The notes beneath the pieces are model-generated. The model was given only the letters and a program-made list of their open reading frames with translations, made no database searches and was not told the DNA's origin. This document shows positions 63,568 to 64,000 of a stretch of 64,000 nt of DNA, piece after piece (the first letter of the stretch is position 1; each line of letters opens with the position of its first letter). Source of the DNA: Nocardioides lijunqiniae (GTDB lineage Bacteria; Actinomycetota; Actinomycetes; Propionibacteriales; Nocardioidaceae); contig NZ_JACJGM010000023.1 of the NCBI RefSeq assembly GCF_015024225.1, positions 1-64,000 of the forward strand. Reading direction: 5' to 3'. The position numbers and the translations under genes were made by a program.

Positions 63568-64000
63568 ATGAGCAAGCGTTTCAAGGACAAGGTCGTCATC
63601 GTGACGGGCGCGGCGCAGGGCATCGGCGAGGCCTACGCGAGGGCGCTCGCGGCCGAGGGCGCGGCGGTCGTCGTGGCCGACGTCAACGACGAGGCGGGCA
63701 AGAGGGTCGCGGCCGCCATCAACGAGTCGGGCGGACGCGCGATCTTCGTGCACACCGACGTCTCCTCGGCCGAGTCGGCCGCGGCGATGGCCGAGCGCAC
63801 GGTCGCCGAGCTCGGCGGGATCGACGGTCTGGTCAACAACGCGGCGATCTACGGGACGATGGAGTTCGACCTGCTGATCACCGTCGACTGGGACTACTAC
63901 AAGAAGTTCATGTCGGTGAACATGGACGGCGTCCTCGTCGTCACCCGCGCGGTCTGGAAGCACATGCAGGCCCGCGGAGGCGGCTCCATCGTCAACCAGA
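63568..64000 (+). CDS. SDR family oxidoreductase, 3' end outside window
   Basis: 144 residues visible: VVIVTGAAQGIGEAYARALA (cofactor) and NNAAIYG, then the window ends before the catalytic Tyr-Lys. Position after the aldehyde dehydrogenase equals M. tuberculosis Rv0769. Likely a 3-oxo/hydroxy-steroid or acyl reductase type, substrate unknown. GAGAGG lies about 10 bases before ATG 63568, so the repeat element ends just upstream of the ribosome-binding site. Confidence 0.85.
   Translation, partial: MSKRFKDKVVIVTGAAQGIGEAYARALAAEGAAVVVADVNDEAGKRVAAAINESGGRAIFVHTDVSSAESAAAMAERTVAELGGIDGLVNNAAIYGTMEFDLLITVDWDYYKKFMSVNMDGVLVVTRAVWKHMQARGGGSIVNQ

Overview
The window is high-GC actinobacterial chromosome with dense, mostly co-oriented operons, many GTG starts and frequent 1-4 base overlaps between stop and start codons. 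Actinobacteria-specific families (SepH, DUF4193, DUF3093, DUF3710, DUF3159, the CeoB/CeoC pair, a HtdX-FabG4-FadA2 cluster and a cyp51 operon) and the general gene style fit Nocardioides or a close relative in the Nocardioidaceae. That placement is inference; no rRNA gene is present to test it.

Layout. 1-7 kb: the 5' part of a ParC-type topoisomerase IV subunit A gene (minus), then a divergent GNAT/acyl-CoA-synthetase fusion of the protein-acetyltransferase type, a DUF5998 protein and a nucleotide pyrophosphatase-like phosphodiesterase. 7-11 kb: a MarR regulator divergent from an epoxide-hydrolase-like gene with two palindromic operators between them, thymidine kinase, a VOC protein, a rhodanese and small membrane proteins. 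11-19.6 kb: an AcrA1-like double reductase, a repeat-flanked broken GIY-YIG gene, sepH, a TRIC channel, a sigma factor with a membrane partner, an FAD oxidase and an MFS exporter. 19.6-29.6 kb: a conserved housekeeping block that matches the gene order around Mycobacterium tuberculosis Rv2689c-Rv2701c: coproporphyrin ferrochelatase, inositol phosphatase, DUF4193, DUF3093, dut, DUF3710, an OB-fold protein, DUF3159, CeoC/CeoB, a KimA-like potassium importer and a TRAM/TrmA RNA methyltransferase.

29.6-33.4 kb is an accessory patch with two secreted proteins, a duplicated 3' end of the methyltransferase gene and a frameshifted SDR. 33.4-41 kb: aconitase with an elaborate promoter and a chain of overlapping palindromes behind it, a second sigma factor/membrane-partner pair, a lipoprotein, two thiamine-related proteins (MTH1187/YkoF-like and YjbQ) and a small unknown gene under a perfect actinobacterial LexA (SOS) box. 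41-49.7 kb: a GH18 protein, a Nudix hydrolase, an SMP-30-like protein, dxs, a lipoprotein metallopeptidase, PAC2 and two tandem TesB thioesterases. 49.7-57 kb: HtdX/FabG4 divergent from FadA2 (fatty acyl beta-oxidation or synthesis), a TetR regulator, a DUF222-HNH protein and ATP-dependent DNA ligase.

57.1-64 kb: an operon of TetR, P450, SDR, CYP51, an unusual ferredoxin, an NTF2-like protein, aldehyde dehydrogenase and SDR, the same order as the M. tuberculosis cyp51 locus (Rv0767c-Rv0762c, then Rv0768-Rv0769). Together these genes look like a sterol- or terpenoid-oxidation module with its own electron donor and regulator.

Most genes that begin a transcription unit have a TAnnnT hexamer ending 6-7 bases before the start codon, so leaderless mRNAs are probably common here. 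No tRNA, rRNA, CRISPR array, insertion sequence or prophage was recognised.
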